A DNA stretch of 64,000 nt from Bacillus sp. sid0103 (GCF_019219025.1 NZ_JAHUWN010000005.1:62001-126000), one strand, 5' to 3'. Positions 53,689 to 62,559 are shown, counted from the stretch's first letter. Program-made: numbers and translations. Notes: generated by a model from the sequence alone, not told the origin.

Positions 53689-55497
53689 TTATATCTCGAT
53701 TTTCCTCTTTTCAGGATCAAGCCGGAATTGCTGACGGCGATGCGGCTGTAATAGATGTCTAATTTTGTGCGCATAATCCTCAACCAGCTGTTCGAGTCCG
53801 ACTAGTGTAAGGGAGAAAATGTTGGCATAATTCTTTTGAACCTCCCACTTTAACTCGTTCTTTCCACAAATACTATATTTATTTAACATCTCAATTTCCT
53901 CGCGAATCTTCACTAATTCTGCTCCCTGCTGCTCTTTTGGCAATGAGAGAACATAATCAATTTTATCAATATAATCAATCGATTTTTCAATCTTCCCATT
54001 AATTTCCTTATAGCCTTCTTCATTAATTAGCCCATATTTTAATTTAAATTGATTTAAGAGTTTAGCAGATTCATAGGTTGAATTTACAATATCATCACGC
54101 GTCATATCGTTTGTTTCATAGCTAAGCATATGCTTCCAAGAAGGCTGAGTGATCGCCGTGCGGTGGTCCTCAAGGGTATGGCATAACTTTTTATAACCGT
54201 GCAGCTCGGGTTGTTCAAAGGCTGGACTCGCAGGATCAAGGAACGGTGCAAGCGGTGCAACAAAATAGAAAATCCGTTTGTCTTGCTGACAGGCCAGATG
54301 GATCTGTTCGCAGAAATCAATGTTTGCTATGGCACTCTCATACGTCTGACCCGGAATTCCCACCATAAAGAATAAATCAATTTTTTTACAGCCATGCTTT
54401 AACGCAAAGTTTAGCGTATCGATTACCTTTGTGTTCGTACAACTAAATTTCCCGTTATACCGTCTGATTTTTTCATCATGGGTTTCAAGTGTAATTTCAA
54501 TACTATATTTTGGAACACTATCATTGATCTGTTTAAAGAACGCTTCGTCTGCATACTTGAATAATTCAAATACCACTTCATTTTTGAGATTCAGTTCTTT
54601 CAGCCGGCTAAAAAATTCTGTTACATAGTCAAGTCCGCCCTGACGCAGGTCATGAAGGATGAAAATCGGGGCCCGGCTAAAGCGAGAGATAAATTTAATA
54701 TCCTCGACGAGTTTTTCTGGCGACCGTAAAGCAAGGGAGCTGCGGTTACAGATTTGATCATATGCAAACTTTGAACCGCCGCAGATAAGGCAGTTTTGTG
54801 AGCAGCCTCGTGCTGTCAGTAAGGCGGTATTAGGATATTGAAGCCATCCGCTGTATGGAAGCGGGTCAAGGAAATTCCGATATTTGAATACGGACCGTAT
54901 CGCATAGCGATATCCTGGGACATCTAAATCATCCAAATCCTTTGGAACATAGGTAAGCGGATTGCAGCCGATGTCGCCTCCCTTCTTCCACGTTAAGTTG
55001 GGGATGTCAGCATAGTGGGTATTTCCTTGTTCAATTTTATTCATTAACAATAGCATCAATTTTTCAGTGGAATCACCACGCATCACAAAATCAATCCAAG
55101 GATAATCAATCAGTTCTTTATGATAATAGGTTGATGACAGTCCGCCAAAGATGACTGGAGTATGAGGATGAAGCTTTTTAACTACTTTCGCTAACTCGAT
55201 ACTGCCGTGTGCATGCGGCAGCCAGTGTAAGTCAATTCCGAACGCCTTGGTTTGGATGTTCCTTAGTTTTGCTTCGACATCAAATTTTTCGCTCATCAGC
55301 ATCCGATTGGCAATATTGATGATTTTAACGCGCAAACCGTACCTTTCCAGATACTCTGCGATACTGGTTATTCCAATCGGGTACATCTCAAATACTGGGG
55401 ATGACGGAACTACATCACTAATGGGGCCGGCCAGCAGTAAGTTTTTGCGAAAGTCAAAGACACTTGGTGCATGCAAAAGGACTAAATCATAATTCAT
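53689..55497 (-). CDS. B12-binding domain radical SAM protein
   Basis: A 602-residue enzyme: N-terminal cobalamin-binding Rossmann domain (to about residue 170: IINIANRMLM, VIFGGLSSTYYH, FVMRGDSTE) and a radical SAM core with C232-x3-C236-x2-C239 (RGCSQNCLICGG) binding the 4Fe-4S cluster. The C terminus is helical and unlike known methyltransferases. B12-radical SAM enzymes methylate unreactive carbons or rearrange substrates; the substrate is unknown and no biosynthetic cluster surrounds it. The GTG at 55506 overlaps the SD ttgaggtgg; ATG 55497 is used. Monocistronic. Confidence 0.85.
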   Translation of the reverse strand: MNYDLVLLHAPSVFDFRKNLLLAGPISDVVPSSPVFEMYPIGITSIAEYLERYGLRVKIINIANRMLMSEKFDVEAKLRNIQTKAFGIDLHWLPHAHGSIELAKVVKKLHPHTPVIFGGLSSTYYHKELIDYPWIDFVMRGDSTEKLMLLLMNKIEQGNTHYADIPNLTWKKGGDIGCNPLTYVPKDLDDLDVPGYRYAIRSVFKYRNFLDPLPYSGWLQYPNTALLTARGCSQNCLICGGSKFAYDQICNRSSLALRSPEKLVEDIKFISRFSRAPIFILHDLRQGGLDYVTEFFSRLKELNLKNEVVFELFKYADEAFFKQINDSVPKYSIEITLETHDEKIRRYNGKFSCTNTKVIDTLNFALKHGCKKIDLFFMVGIPGQTYESAIANIDFCEQIHLACQQDKRIFYFVAPLAPFLDPASPAFEQPELHGYKKLCHTLEDHRTAITQPSWKHMLSYETNDMTRDDIVNSTYESAKLLNQFKLKYGLINEEGYKEINGKIEKSIDYIDKIDYVLSLPKEQQGAELVKIREEIEMLNKYSICGKNELKWEVQKNYANIFSLTLVGLEQLVEDYAHKIRHLLQPHRRQQFRLDPEKRKIEI

Positions 55498-55752
55498 TGA
55501 TTCCACCTCAAGTAGATTAGTTTAGATATAAAGTGTGAAATATTTCACATAAACGTTTTTTTAATAGTGATAATGGAGATATTATCTTTTTTGGTAATAT
55601 CAGTAATTTATTATGGTTAAATTTAGTGTACTATAATAATGGTTTAATAGAGTGGCAAACGAGTGACAGATTTTCGGTGATTTTGTGTAATTTCCGCTCA
55701 TTTAGTATGCTGATACTAGATAAAAGTCATGAAGTCAGGGAGGGAACGTAAA

Positions 55753-56229
55753 GTGGCACAAAGTAAAACCAATGCAATGCGAATTCTGGATGCGAAAAAG
55801 GTTCGCTATGACATGCTAACCTACGATAATAAAGATGGGAAAATCGACGGAGTTTCTGTTGCCGAGAAAATAGGCAAGGACCCTAAGGAAGTTTATAAAA
55901 CACTGGTTGCACAGGGCGCGAGCAAGAATGCCTATGTCTTTGTCATTCCTGTTGCGGATGAATTGGATTTGAAAAAGGCAGCGAAAGCAGCTGGTGAAAA
56001 GAACATTGAAATGCTTCCGGTAAAAGATATTCAGAAATGGACTGGATATATCCGCGGTGGCTGTTCGCCTATTGGCATGAAAAGGGAATATAAGACGTTT
56101 ATTGATGAACACGCGAAACAGCTGGAGACGATCATTGTCAGCGGCGGGAAAATTGGCGTCCAAATGGTGTTGGACCCTGTTCAGTTGACAGAGGTCACAA
56201 AAGCTGACATTGTCCCGCTCATTAAGTAA
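55753..56229 (+). CDS. ybaK: Cys-tRNA(Pro)/Cys-tRNA deacylase YbaK
   Basis: A 158-residue YbaK/EbsC protein that hydrolyses cysteine wrongly attached to tRNA(Pro). The signature KEVYKTLVAQGASKNAYVFV and the WTGYIRGGCSPIGMKR loop identify the family. The open frame begins at ATG 55729, but gggaggg lies after it, so GTG 55753 is used. The 255-bp gap before it holds no other gene. Single gene. Confidence 0.88.
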   Translation: MAQSKTNAMRILDAKKVRYDMLTYDNKDGKIDGVSVAEKIGKDPKEVYKTLVAQGASKNAYVFVIPVADELDLKKAAKAAGEKNIEMLPVKDIQKWTGYIRGGCSPIGMKREYKTFIDEHAKQLETIIVSGGKIGVQMVLDPVQLTEVTKADIVPLIK

Positions 56230-56310
56230 GATTTTTTTCCTAGGCACTCACCTATGGGCGACAATCGCATAAGATAGGGTGAAATTACTATTACTTTGCA
56301 ATTGTCACGA

Positions 56311-56361
56311 AAAAGCGGAAGCGCCTGTTAGGTAAAGTCCACTAGACGCTAGCGCTGATAG
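56311..56361. repeat. Dispersed GCGGAAGCGCC-type element
   Basis: aaaagcggaagcgcctgtta followed by ctagacgctagcgctga. The first part is shared exactly with 50088-50100; the second contains agcgct and recalls 41131-41187. Confidence 0.4.
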
Positions 56362-56381
56362 ATAAAGGGGAGTGTTGATGG

Positions 56382-57485
56382 GTGGCAGGAAAAATTAAAA
56401 ACTACTTTGCTGGTGGTAATACAGCTAGAGGTTTTCATAATTTATATGATTCCAATCTTCAAGGTCTCGACCGGTTATTTATTTTAAAAGGCGGACCGGG
56501 GACAGGTAAATCCTCTCTAATGAAAAAAATCGGCAATGAGTGGCTTGAAAAGGGTTATGATATTGAATTCTTACATTGTTCCTCAGATAACAATTCGATC
56601 GATGGCGTGTTGATCCCCGCGTTAAAAGTGGGAATTGTCGATGGTACTGCCCCGCATGTGATTGAACCAAAAGCGCCAGGTGCGGTTGACGAGTATATTA
56701 ACCTGGGTGAAGCCTGGAATGCCCGTGCATTGGCCATTCATAAAAATACAATTCTAAAGTTAACCAATCAAATCAGCCAGTCCTTTCATAAGGCCTATGA
56801 TACGTATAAAGAAGCACTGGACATCCATGATGATTGGGAAAAGATCTATATTAACAGTATGGATTTTAAGAAAGCCGATCAATTAACGAACAAATTAGTT
56901 GATACCTTCTTTGGAAAAATGAAACTCAGTAAAAAATCTGATATCCGCCATCGCTTTTTAGGGGCAGCAACGCCTATAGGAGCAGTAGATTTTGTCCCGA
57001 ATTTAACAGAAGAGATTCCGAAGCGTTACTTCATTAAAGGGCGCCCAGGCTCTGGAAAGTCAACAATGCTGAAAAAATTGGCGGCGGCCGCTGAAGCCCG
57101 AGGGGTGGATGTAGAGGTGTACCATTGTGGCTTTGACCCACACAGCCTCGATATGGTTATTTTTAGAGAGCTCGGCATTGCCATCTTTGATAGTACCGCA
57201 CCACATGAGTATTTCCCAAGCAGGGATGGGGATGAAATCATTGATATGTATGAATTACTCATCGCTCCTGGGACTGATGAAATTTTTGAAGAAATCCTTA
57301 CCAAAATCGCGACGAATTATAAAAATAAAATGATTGAGGCTACTTCCTATTTGGCCAAGGCAAAGGCACTCCATGATGAGTTAGAGGAAATCTATATTGC
57401 CGCGATGGACTTTTCGGTTGTCGAAGGAATCCAAAACAAAATAGCGGAAGAAATCAGGGAGCTAGCTGCAAGTAAAGTAGAATAA
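56382..57485 (+). CDS. Duplicated P-loop ATPase, PRK06851 family
   Basis: A 367-residue cytoplasmic protein made of two similar P-loop modules: Walker A GGPGTGKSS (residues 37-45) and GRPGSGKST (about 219-227), each followed by a CSSDNNS/CGFDPHS-type block, a DGTAPH/DSTAPH motif and a helical segment with a shared pattern (HDDWEKIYINSMDF and HDELEEIYIAAMDF). The clear internal duplication suggests an intramolecular ATPase pair. Function unknown; the family is common in Firmicutes. Start is GTG; an overlapping ATG is in another frame and stops at once. Confidence 0.75.
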   Translation: MAGKIKNYFAGGNTARGFHNLYDSNLQGLDRLFILKGGPGTGKSSLMKKIGNEWLEKGYDIEFLHCSSDNNSIDGVLIPALKVGIVDGTAPHVIEPKAPGAVDEYINLGEAWNARALAIHKNTILKLTNQISQSFHKAYDTYKEALDIHDDWEKIYINSMDFKKADQLTNKLVDTFFGKMKLSKKSDIRHRFLGAATPIGAVDFVPNLTEEIPKRYFIKGRPGSGKSTMLKKLAAAAEARGVDVEVYHCGFDPHSLDMVIFRELGIAIFDSTAPHEYFPSRDGDEIIDMYELLIAPGTDEIFEEILTKIATNYKNKMIEATSYLAKAKALHDELEEIYIAAMDFSVVEGIQNKIAEEIRELAASKVE

Positions 57486-57571
57486 CCAATCTTTTGAATA
57501 TCATAGCTTTTTCACCAAATTAGGCGTGGCGCATACATTAGAGGGAATATAAATAGAAGGGGATAAAAGCC

Positions 57572-58111
57572 TTGGATAATTTCAATTACCCTCAGGGTCA
57601 TGGTAGTATGCCTAATTTTCCTTATGATAACAACGTGCGGCAGTCACCCCAGTACGGAGGAGGACACCAACCGCCGCCACACGGAGGAGGATACCAACCG
57701 CCGCCGCACGGAGGAGGACACCAACCACCGCCGCACGGAGGAGGACATCAACCGCCGCCGCACGGAGGAGGACACCAACCGCCGCCGCACGGAGGAGGAC
57801 ATCAACCGCCGCCGCACGGAGGAGGACATCATCCACCATATGGAGGTGGCTCACATTATGATGGTCCTCCGACTGCACCGCCACCCACCTACATTCCGCA
57901 TGAATCAGCTGGCTTATATGCAGTTGACCCAGGAGGAATAAGGCACTGTCTGTACCGTTATACCTATGTTTGGTTGAATAATGGAAGAAGCTTCTGGTAT
58001 TATCCAACCTATGTAGGCAGGACATCGATTGCAGGGTATCGTTGGCGTGGATACCACTGGGAATATTACGGAATGGATTTAAACAGAATCCGCTCATTTA
58101 GTTGTCAATAA
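57572..58111 (+). CDS. HQPPPHGGG-repeat protein, possible spore-surface protein
   Basis: A 179-residue protein without signal peptide. After a short N terminus come about seven repeats of the nonapeptide (G)HQPPPHGG (residues 28-90), then a conserved-looking C-terminal domain rich in aromatic residues (CLYRYTYVWLNNGRSFWYY, then GRTSIAGYRWRGYHWEYYG). Start is TTG behind aagggg. The repeat could bind metal through its histidines. I know similar C-terminal domains only from uncharacterised Bacillus proteins, so a spore-coat role is inference. Confidence 0.6.
   Translation: MDNFNYPQGHGSMPNFPYDNNVRQSPQYGGGHQPPPHGGGYQPPPHGGGHQPPPHGGGHQPPPHGGGHQPPPHGGGHQPPPHGGGHHPPYGGGSHYDGPPTAPPPTYIPHESAGLYAVDPGGIRHCLYRYTYVWLNNGRSFWYYPTYVGRTSIAGYRWRGYHWEYYGMDLNRIRSFSCQ
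57655..57845 (+). repeat. 27-bp coding tandem repeats
   Basis: About seven nearly identical 27-bp units (ggaggaggacaccaaccgcc as first part) encode the nonapeptide of the gene at 57572. Near-identity at silent positions suggests recent expansion or slippage. Confidence 0.9.
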
Positions 58112-58112
58112 A

Positions 58113-58152
58113 TAAGAAAGAACTGTCCTGATATGGGGGCAGTTCTTTCTTA
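58113..58152 (+). terminator. Hairpin after the HQPPPHGGG-repeat gene
   Basis: taagaaagaactg (58113-58125) pairs perfectly with cagttctttctta (58140-58152). The stem itself supplies the T-rich tail. Confidence 0.7.
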
Positions 58153-58286
58153 TGGTGAAATGGGGTCCTCAAGATTCAAAATTTAAAGTGGATTCATGCA
58201 TTCCAAAATGAAATGAAAAATATAGGTAACAAAGAGGTCATTGGGGCAAGATATCACTATACTTTGAAATGAAAGGAGATAGAATA

Positions 58287-58520
58287 ATGGTAAAAGACAC
58301 AAATTCAGCAAACGAAACGGTTGAAGCGAACATTAAGATTAACGAACAACTTGAAGATGGGAAGGTCCACGCATCTACAGAGAGAAGTTCTGAAGCAGAA
58401 AGTGCAAACCTCCAAATGCAAGATCAATTTAGAGGTGAGAGTGAACAGTTGTCTGAAGGTATTTCGGGGGCATTTATTTATAACCCATCAATAAAATTAA
58501 ATCAGGAAAATAAAAAGTAA
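58287..58520 (+). CDS. Small acidic hypothetical protein
   Basis: A 77-residue hydrophilic protein (MVKDTNSANETVEANIKINE ... KLNQENKK), rich in E, N, S and Q, with no signal or membrane segment. The aaaggag SD before ATG 58287 is strong; the frame could extend to 58269 but the SD would then be internal. Unrecognised. It shares a terminator with the SASP-like gene on the opposite strand. Confidence 0.65.
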   Translation: MVKDTNSANETVEANIKINEQLEDGKVHASTERSSEAESANLQMQDQFRGESEQLSEGISGAFIYNPSIKLNQENKK

Positions 58521-58556
58521 AAAATCGACTTTCAATTTTAAAAGTCGATTTTTTAT
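58519..58556. terminator. Bidirectional terminator
   Basis: aaaatcgactt pairs with aagtcgatttt, with A-run and T-run on both sides; it sits between convergent small genes. Confidence 0.85.
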
Positions 58557-58558
58557 TA

Positions 58559-58717
58559 TTAAGAATTTGGATTCGTTTTGCTTTTCTTCCCTCTGTTGTG
58601 TTTATTCCCTTTGCTGTTATCGCCGCTGACAAACTCGCTCGCGAATTCAGTTTGAGATTGTCCGGCTTGCGGGGAATTTTGATTCTTGCTGCCTTTGTTA
58701 TATTTCTTCGTCATCAT
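58559..58717 (-). CDS. Small protein with TEFASE motif, gamma-type SASP-like
   Basis: A 52-residue protein (MMTKKYNKGSKNQNSPQAGQ, then SQTEFASEFVSGDNSKG, then a lysine/asparagine-rich tail) behind a perfect aaggaggg SD. TEFASE is the germination-protease cleavage sequence found in gamma-type small acid-soluble spore proteins, and the N/Q/G/K composition is also right. Only one cleavage motif is present and the gene is shorter than sspE. Two ATG codons in a row leave the start uncertain by one residue. Confidence 0.6.
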   Translation of the reverse strand: MMTKKYNKGSKNQNSPQAGQSQTEFASEFVSGDNSKGNKHNRGKKSKTNPNS

Positions 58718-58849
58718 TGATCCCTCCTTGTCTGCTAATGGTTAGTTTGGCATCAACAAGGTTGTTTATTCGAAAAAAATAAAGGAGATATTGGAAGAAG
58801 GAAAAATTATTTGATAGCTAGTGGGAAGTTTTTGTGAGAGGAAGATTGG

Positions 58850-59518
58850 ATGCCATCCACGATAGATTTGTTAACGCAACTATTTGAAGAAAATCGCAAT
58901 GAAGCAAATGCCGGACCAATGAAGAAATATATGAAAGATCATTTTCCTTTTCTTGGAATCAAGAAACCAGAGCGCAGTGTGTTGGAGAAGCAGTTTTTTC
59001 AAGCAACAGGGATATTAAAGGAGCCATTTAACCAAGAATTTATTCGCGCGCTTTGGGCGAAGGATGAACGCGAATACCAGTATACGGCACTGGTTTATAT
59101 GGAAAAGACTCTGAATAAACTCGAGAAAACGGATTTACCCTTCATGGAGGAGTTGATTGAAACGAAGTCATGGTGGGATACGGTGGATGCGATTGCACCT
59201 AAGCCAGTTGGAAAAATGGCTGAAAAGTTCCCGGAAGTTGTGGCAGAGACAATTGATGGCTGGGCGACGCATGATTACCTCTGGCTGCGGAGAGCGGCGC
59301 TGCTTTTTCAATTAAAATATAAAGTGAACACAAATGAAGACCTCCTTTATCAATACATACGTCTTAATGCAGACAGCAAGGAATTTTTTATCCAAAAGGC
59401 AATTGGCTGGGCATTACGGGAATATTCAAAGACGAATCCTGCTTCCGTGCAGAAGTTTCTTGAAGACACAAAGTTAGCACCGTTAAGTGTTCGGGAAGGA
59501 AGTAAGTATTTAGCTTGA
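58850..59518 (+). CDS. DNA alkylation repair protein, AlkD-like
   Basis: A 222-residue helical-repeat protein of the AlkD family (HEAT-like), DNA glycosylases that remove 3- and 7-alkylated purines. Typical blocks: FPFLGIKKPERS, ARALW-type REYQYTALVYME, ETKSWWDTVDAIAPKPVG with the catalytic-region W-D pair, and the C-terminal FFIQKAIGWALREYSKTNP. The SD gaggaag stands before ATG. Confidence 0.85.
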   Translation: MPSTIDLLTQLFEENRNEANAGPMKKYMKDHFPFLGIKKPERSVLEKQFFQATGILKEPFNQEFIRALWAKDEREYQYTALVYMEKTLNKLEKTDLPFMEELIETKSWWDTVDAIAPKPVGKMAEKFPEVVAETIDGWATHDYLWLRRAALLFQLKYKVNTNEDLLYQYIRLNADSKEFFIQKAIGWALREYSKTNPASVQKFLEDTKLAPLSVREGSKYLA

Positions 59519-59591
59519 GCATCTGGGAGATAATGTTTTTGATATTCTGTTAAAATGGCAATAATGAATAGGGATTGAGGGTGGGACTAAC

Positions 59592-60446
59592 ATGATTAAA
59601 TGCATTGCAACAGATATGGATGGAACATTATTGAATTCAGTTCAACAAATCAGCACAGCGAATAAGGAAGCCATTTTAAAAGCGCAGGCTCAGGGAGTAG
59701 AAGTCGTTGTTGCGACAGGCAGGTCTTATCAGGAAGCAACCTATGTGTTAGATGAGGCCGGTTTAACCTGCCCGGTTATTTGTGTGAATGGTGCAGAAAT
59801 TCGTTCCAAAGAGGGGGATGTCCTTTCAGCTACGCCAATCGGTAAACAACTAGCTAGAGAGGCAGCATCAAGGCTCGCTAAAGAGGAAGTATATTTCGAA
59901 GTATATACAAATCAGGGAGCCTTCACCATTGATCCCGACAAGGCCGTGTCGATTCTCGTTGATATTGTTATGAGTGCTAACCCCGAAGCGGATCAAGAGG
60001 AAATTATCGAAGCAGCAGGGGCAAGAATCCGTGATGGATTAGTCCATAAAATCGAAGATTATGAACTGCTTTTTGCCAATAAAGACTATCAAATTTATAA
60101 ATTACTGGCCTTCTCGTTTGATGCAGACAGACTTGAAGCAGCCAACCAAGCATTAGCAGACTTAGAAGAACTTGCGATTGCGTCTTCCGGTCATGAAAAC
60201 CTGGAGATCACGCACCACGATGCCCAAAAGGGGATTGCGCTTGAGTCATTTGTGAATGCAAACGGGATGGATTTAGCGGAGACGATGGCGATTGGCGATA
60301 ATTATAATGATGTTTCGATGTTTAAAAAAGCTGGCAGAGCGGTGGCAATGGGCAATGCCGGTGATGAGATCAAGTCTCTTTGTGATGCTATTACAGACAC
60401 CAACGAAGAAAGCGGCGTAGCGAAGGCAATTCTTGAAGTTATTTAA
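59592..60446 (+). CDS. Cof-type HAD-IIB hydrolase
   Basis: A 284-residue phosphatase of the HAD superfamily, type IIB cap. Motif I DMDGTLLNS (nucleophile D8, acid D10), motif II VATGRS, motif IV MAIGDNYNDVSMF, and the ...AVAMGNAGDEIK block are complete. Such enzymes dephosphorylate sugar phosphates, FMN or pyridoxal phosphate; the substrate is not evident. A gagggtggg SD precedes ATG. It is 16 nt upstream of the next gene, so the two are probably co-transcribed. Confidence 0.88.
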   Translation: MIKCIATDMDGTLLNSVQQISTANKEAILKAQAQGVEVVVATGRSYQEATYVLDEAGLTCPVICVNGAEIRSKEGDVLSATPIGKQLAREAASRLAKEEVYFEVYTNQGAFTIDPDKAVSILVDIVMSANPEADQEEIIEAAGARIRDGLVHKIEDYELLFANKDYQIYKLLAFSFDADRLEAANQALADLEELAIASSGHENLEITHHDAQKGIALESFVNANGMDLAETMAIGDNYNDVSMFKKAGRAVAMGNAGDEIKSLCDAITDTNEESGVAKAILEVI

Positions 60447-60462
60447 GGAAAGGTAGGAGTCA

Positions 60463-61533
60463 ATGAAGAGGCTTTGTTCGATTTTACTAATAATGGTTGT
60501 CGTGTTGTCGGGCTGTTCGCTATTTGAAAAAAATGACAAGGGAATTCAAGGGAATGAGGTTGTTGTTCCCCAGCCAAATGTCGAAGTGGTGGCTGAACGA
60601 TTGCATGTCCCTTGGTCTATTGATAAGGTGAATCAAGCATATTACATCAGTGAACGAACCGGAACCATCGTGAAGATTGAAAATGGTAAAACAGAACGTC
60701 AGCCCGTCCGTTTAGCGATGCCGCTGGCCAAGGCGGCCGAAGCGGGGCTGCTAGGCTTTGTTCTTGACCCTCAGTTTCTAGAAAATCATCAAGCGTACGC
60801 CTATTATACCTATAGTAATGACCAGAAGGGACAATTTAATCGAGTGGTTGTTCTAAGGACGAATGGTTCGGTCTGGGCCGAAGAGAAAATCCTGCTCGAC
60901 CGGATTCCAAGTGCTGCCTATCATCATGGCGGCAGGCTCAAAATCGGTCCCGATGAATTGCTTTATATCACGACAGGTGATGCAACCACTCCGGAAACGG
61001 CTCAGGATGTAAAGAGCCTGAATGGGAAGATATTGCGGATGAAACTAGATGGAGCGATTCCAGCTGACAATCCGTTCCCAAACTCGTATGTCTACAGCTA
61101 TGGCCATCGCAATCCACAGGGCCTAGTGTGGGTAGGGACGACCCTGTATGCAAGTGAGCACGGCCAATCGGCACATGATGAAATCAACCGGATTACGCCG
61201 GGAGCGAATTTTGGCTGGCCGGTGATTCAAGGGGCGGAGCAGAAAGCTGGGATGGTTACGCCTTTATATCAGTCAGGTGATGAAACATGGGCACCATCCG
61301 GCCTGGCAGCAGCCAATGGGAAGCTTTATGCCGCAGCATTAAGAGGCAACGCCGTTCGTAAATTTCGCTTGGATCAGAAGCAAACAAGCCCTGTCGTTAC
61401 TGGACTAGGAAGAATCCGTGACCTCTACGTCGATGGCGCCTACCTCTACTTCGTCAGCAACAACACCGACGGCCGTGGAAACCCAGATGAGAATGACGAT
61501 AAACTATATCGGGTGCTAATACGAGATTTGTGA
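60463..61533 (+). CDS. PQQ-dependent sugar dehydrogenase-like lipoprotein
   Basis: A 356-residue lipoprotein: lipobox LSGC (cysteine 18), then a six-bladed propeller of the soluble glucose dehydrogenase/Hedgehog-interacting type. Signature segments: HVPWSI, SERTGTIVKIENGK, YHHGGRLKIGPDELLYITTGD, SYGHRNPQGL and ASEHG. Catalysis by PQQ is known for relatives, but no PQQ synthesis genes are here, so the enzyme may be inactive or use external PQQ. Follows the HAD gene by 16 nt. Confidence 0.85.
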   Translation: MKRLCSILLIMVVVLSGCSLFEKNDKGIQGNEVVVPQPNVEVVAERLHVPWSIDKVNQAYYISERTGTIVKIENGKTERQPVRLAMPLAKAAEAGLLGFVLDPQFLENHQAYAYYTYSNDQKGQFNRVVVLRTNGSVWAEEKILLDRIPSAAYHHGGRLKIGPDELLYITTGDATTPETAQDVKSLNGKILRMKLDGAIPADNPFPNSYVYSYGHRNPQGLVWVGTTLYASEHGQSAHDEINRITPGANFGWPVIQGAEQKAGMVTPLYQSGDETWAPSGLAAANGKLYAAALRGNAVRKFRLDQKQTSPVVTGLGRIRDLYVDGAYLYFVSNNTDGRGNPDENDDKLYRVLIRDL

Positions 61534-61538
61534 ACGGA

Positions 61539-61592
61539 AAGGGTGTCAGGCACCATGTGAAGAATTCACATGGTGCCTGACACCCTTCTTTT
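61539..61592. terminator. Long palindrome, GTGTCAGGCACC-type element, used as terminator
   Basis: A 22-bp perfect stem (61539-61560 with 61566-61587) with loop agaat is followed by ctttttg. The core word gtgtcaggcacc is, to my knowledge, common in Bacillus intergenic DNA. It begins 6 nt after the stop codon of the preceding gene. Confidence 0.85.
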
Positions 61593-61777
61593 TGATCTCT
61601 GACAAAAAAACGGATGATTTTGCTAACGATGCAGAAGAGTGGAATAAGGAATGGGATGCAATGGGACACTATTGGAATAAGAAAAAGGAAACCTTCCTTG
61701 CTATAGGTTGGTTGAAGTTTATACGAATGGTATCAGGCAAAACGTTATTAAACTCATTTAAGCATACTTTATACTGA
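61592..61777 (+). pseudogene. Possible coding remnant before terC
   Basis: An open frame of 61 codons (KTDDFANDAEEWNKEWDAMG, then HYWNKKKETFLAIG) with protein-like composition but no SD and no credible start; the frame stays open into the palindrome upstream. It may be the tail of a gene whose front was lost, or chance. Confidence 0.25.
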
Positions 61778-61809
61778 TGTTAAGAAGTGATAATTTACAG
61801 GGGGATTAT

Positions 61810-62559
61810 ATGGAACTATCTCTATTATTAGAGTATGGCTGGGTTTTACTTATTTTGATTCTTTTAGAAGGGTTATTATCTGCTGATAATGCTTTAGTTT
61901 TAGCTATTATGGCAAAGCATTTACCAGAAGATCAGCAGAAAAAAGCGATTAATATTGGATTGCTATTAGCGTTTATCTTTAGGATTGGTGCCATCTTTAT
62001 TATTTCGTATCTTTTCCACGTTTGGCAGGTTCAAGCCATTGGGGCAGCTTATTTAATTTTCATCGCATTAAAACATTTACTAAAAAAGGACCACGGAGAA
62101 AAAGAGAAAAAAGGGAAAAGCTTTCGTATGACGGTTGCGCAAATTTCATTAGCAGATATCGCATTCGCTGTTGACTCTATTTTAGCTGCCGTAGCTCTTG
62201 TCATTGCCTTGCCAGATACACCAATGGGGGATATCGGAGGTATGGATGGGGCTCAATTTATTGTTATTTTATTAGGAGCGGTTGCAGGATTAATTGTTAT
62301 TCGTTTTGCAGCCGGGTACTTCGTTAAGCTATTGACAGAACGTCCTAGTCTTGAAACAGCAGCTATGTTACTTGTCGGTTGGGTAGGGGTTAAGTTATTA
62401 ATGCATACTCTTGCGCATCCAGCACTGCACATTATTCCTCACGAGTTTGTTGAGGGACCCATTTGGAATACAATCTTTTGGTCAGTTATGCTTCTTATTG
62501 CTATAGGTGGATGGTTTTTATCGAAAGGGAAAACAGAAAAAACCAGTGAGGCAAAGTAA
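61810..62559 (+). CDS. TerC family membrane protein (YceF/YkoY-like)
   Basis: A 249-residue protein with about seven membrane helices. The acidic membrane motifs LSADNALVLA and LADIAFAVDSILAA are the TerC signature and probably bind a metal ion. Bacillus relatives YceF and YkoY export manganese, some for loading of secreted enzymes. The frame extends to 61777, but agggggat before ATG 61810 fixes the start. I saw no yybP-ykoY riboswitch in the leader. Confidence 0.88.
   Translation: MELSLLLEYGWVLLILILLEGLLSADNALVLAIMAKHLPEDQQKKAINIGLLLAFIFRIGAIFIISYLFHVWQVQAIGAAYLIFIALKHLLKKDHGEKEKKGKSFRMTVAQISLADIAFAVDSILAAVALVIALPDTPMGDIGGMDGAQFIVILLGAVAGLIVIRFAAGYFVKLLTERPSLETAAMLLVGWVGVKLLMHTLAHPALHIIPHEFVEGPIWNTIFWSVMLLIAIGGWFLSKGKTEKTSEAK

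Noticed and set aside
57612..58097. Long antisense open frames opposite the HQPPPHGGG gene
   Set aside because: The 27-bp repeat keeps all frames open; the sense strand has an SD-start pair and a conserved-looking C-terminal domain.
61593..61809. yybP-ykoY manganese riboswitch before terC
   Set aside because: Often present before TerC-type genes, but neither the conserved internal-loop sequences nor the expected helices are visible.
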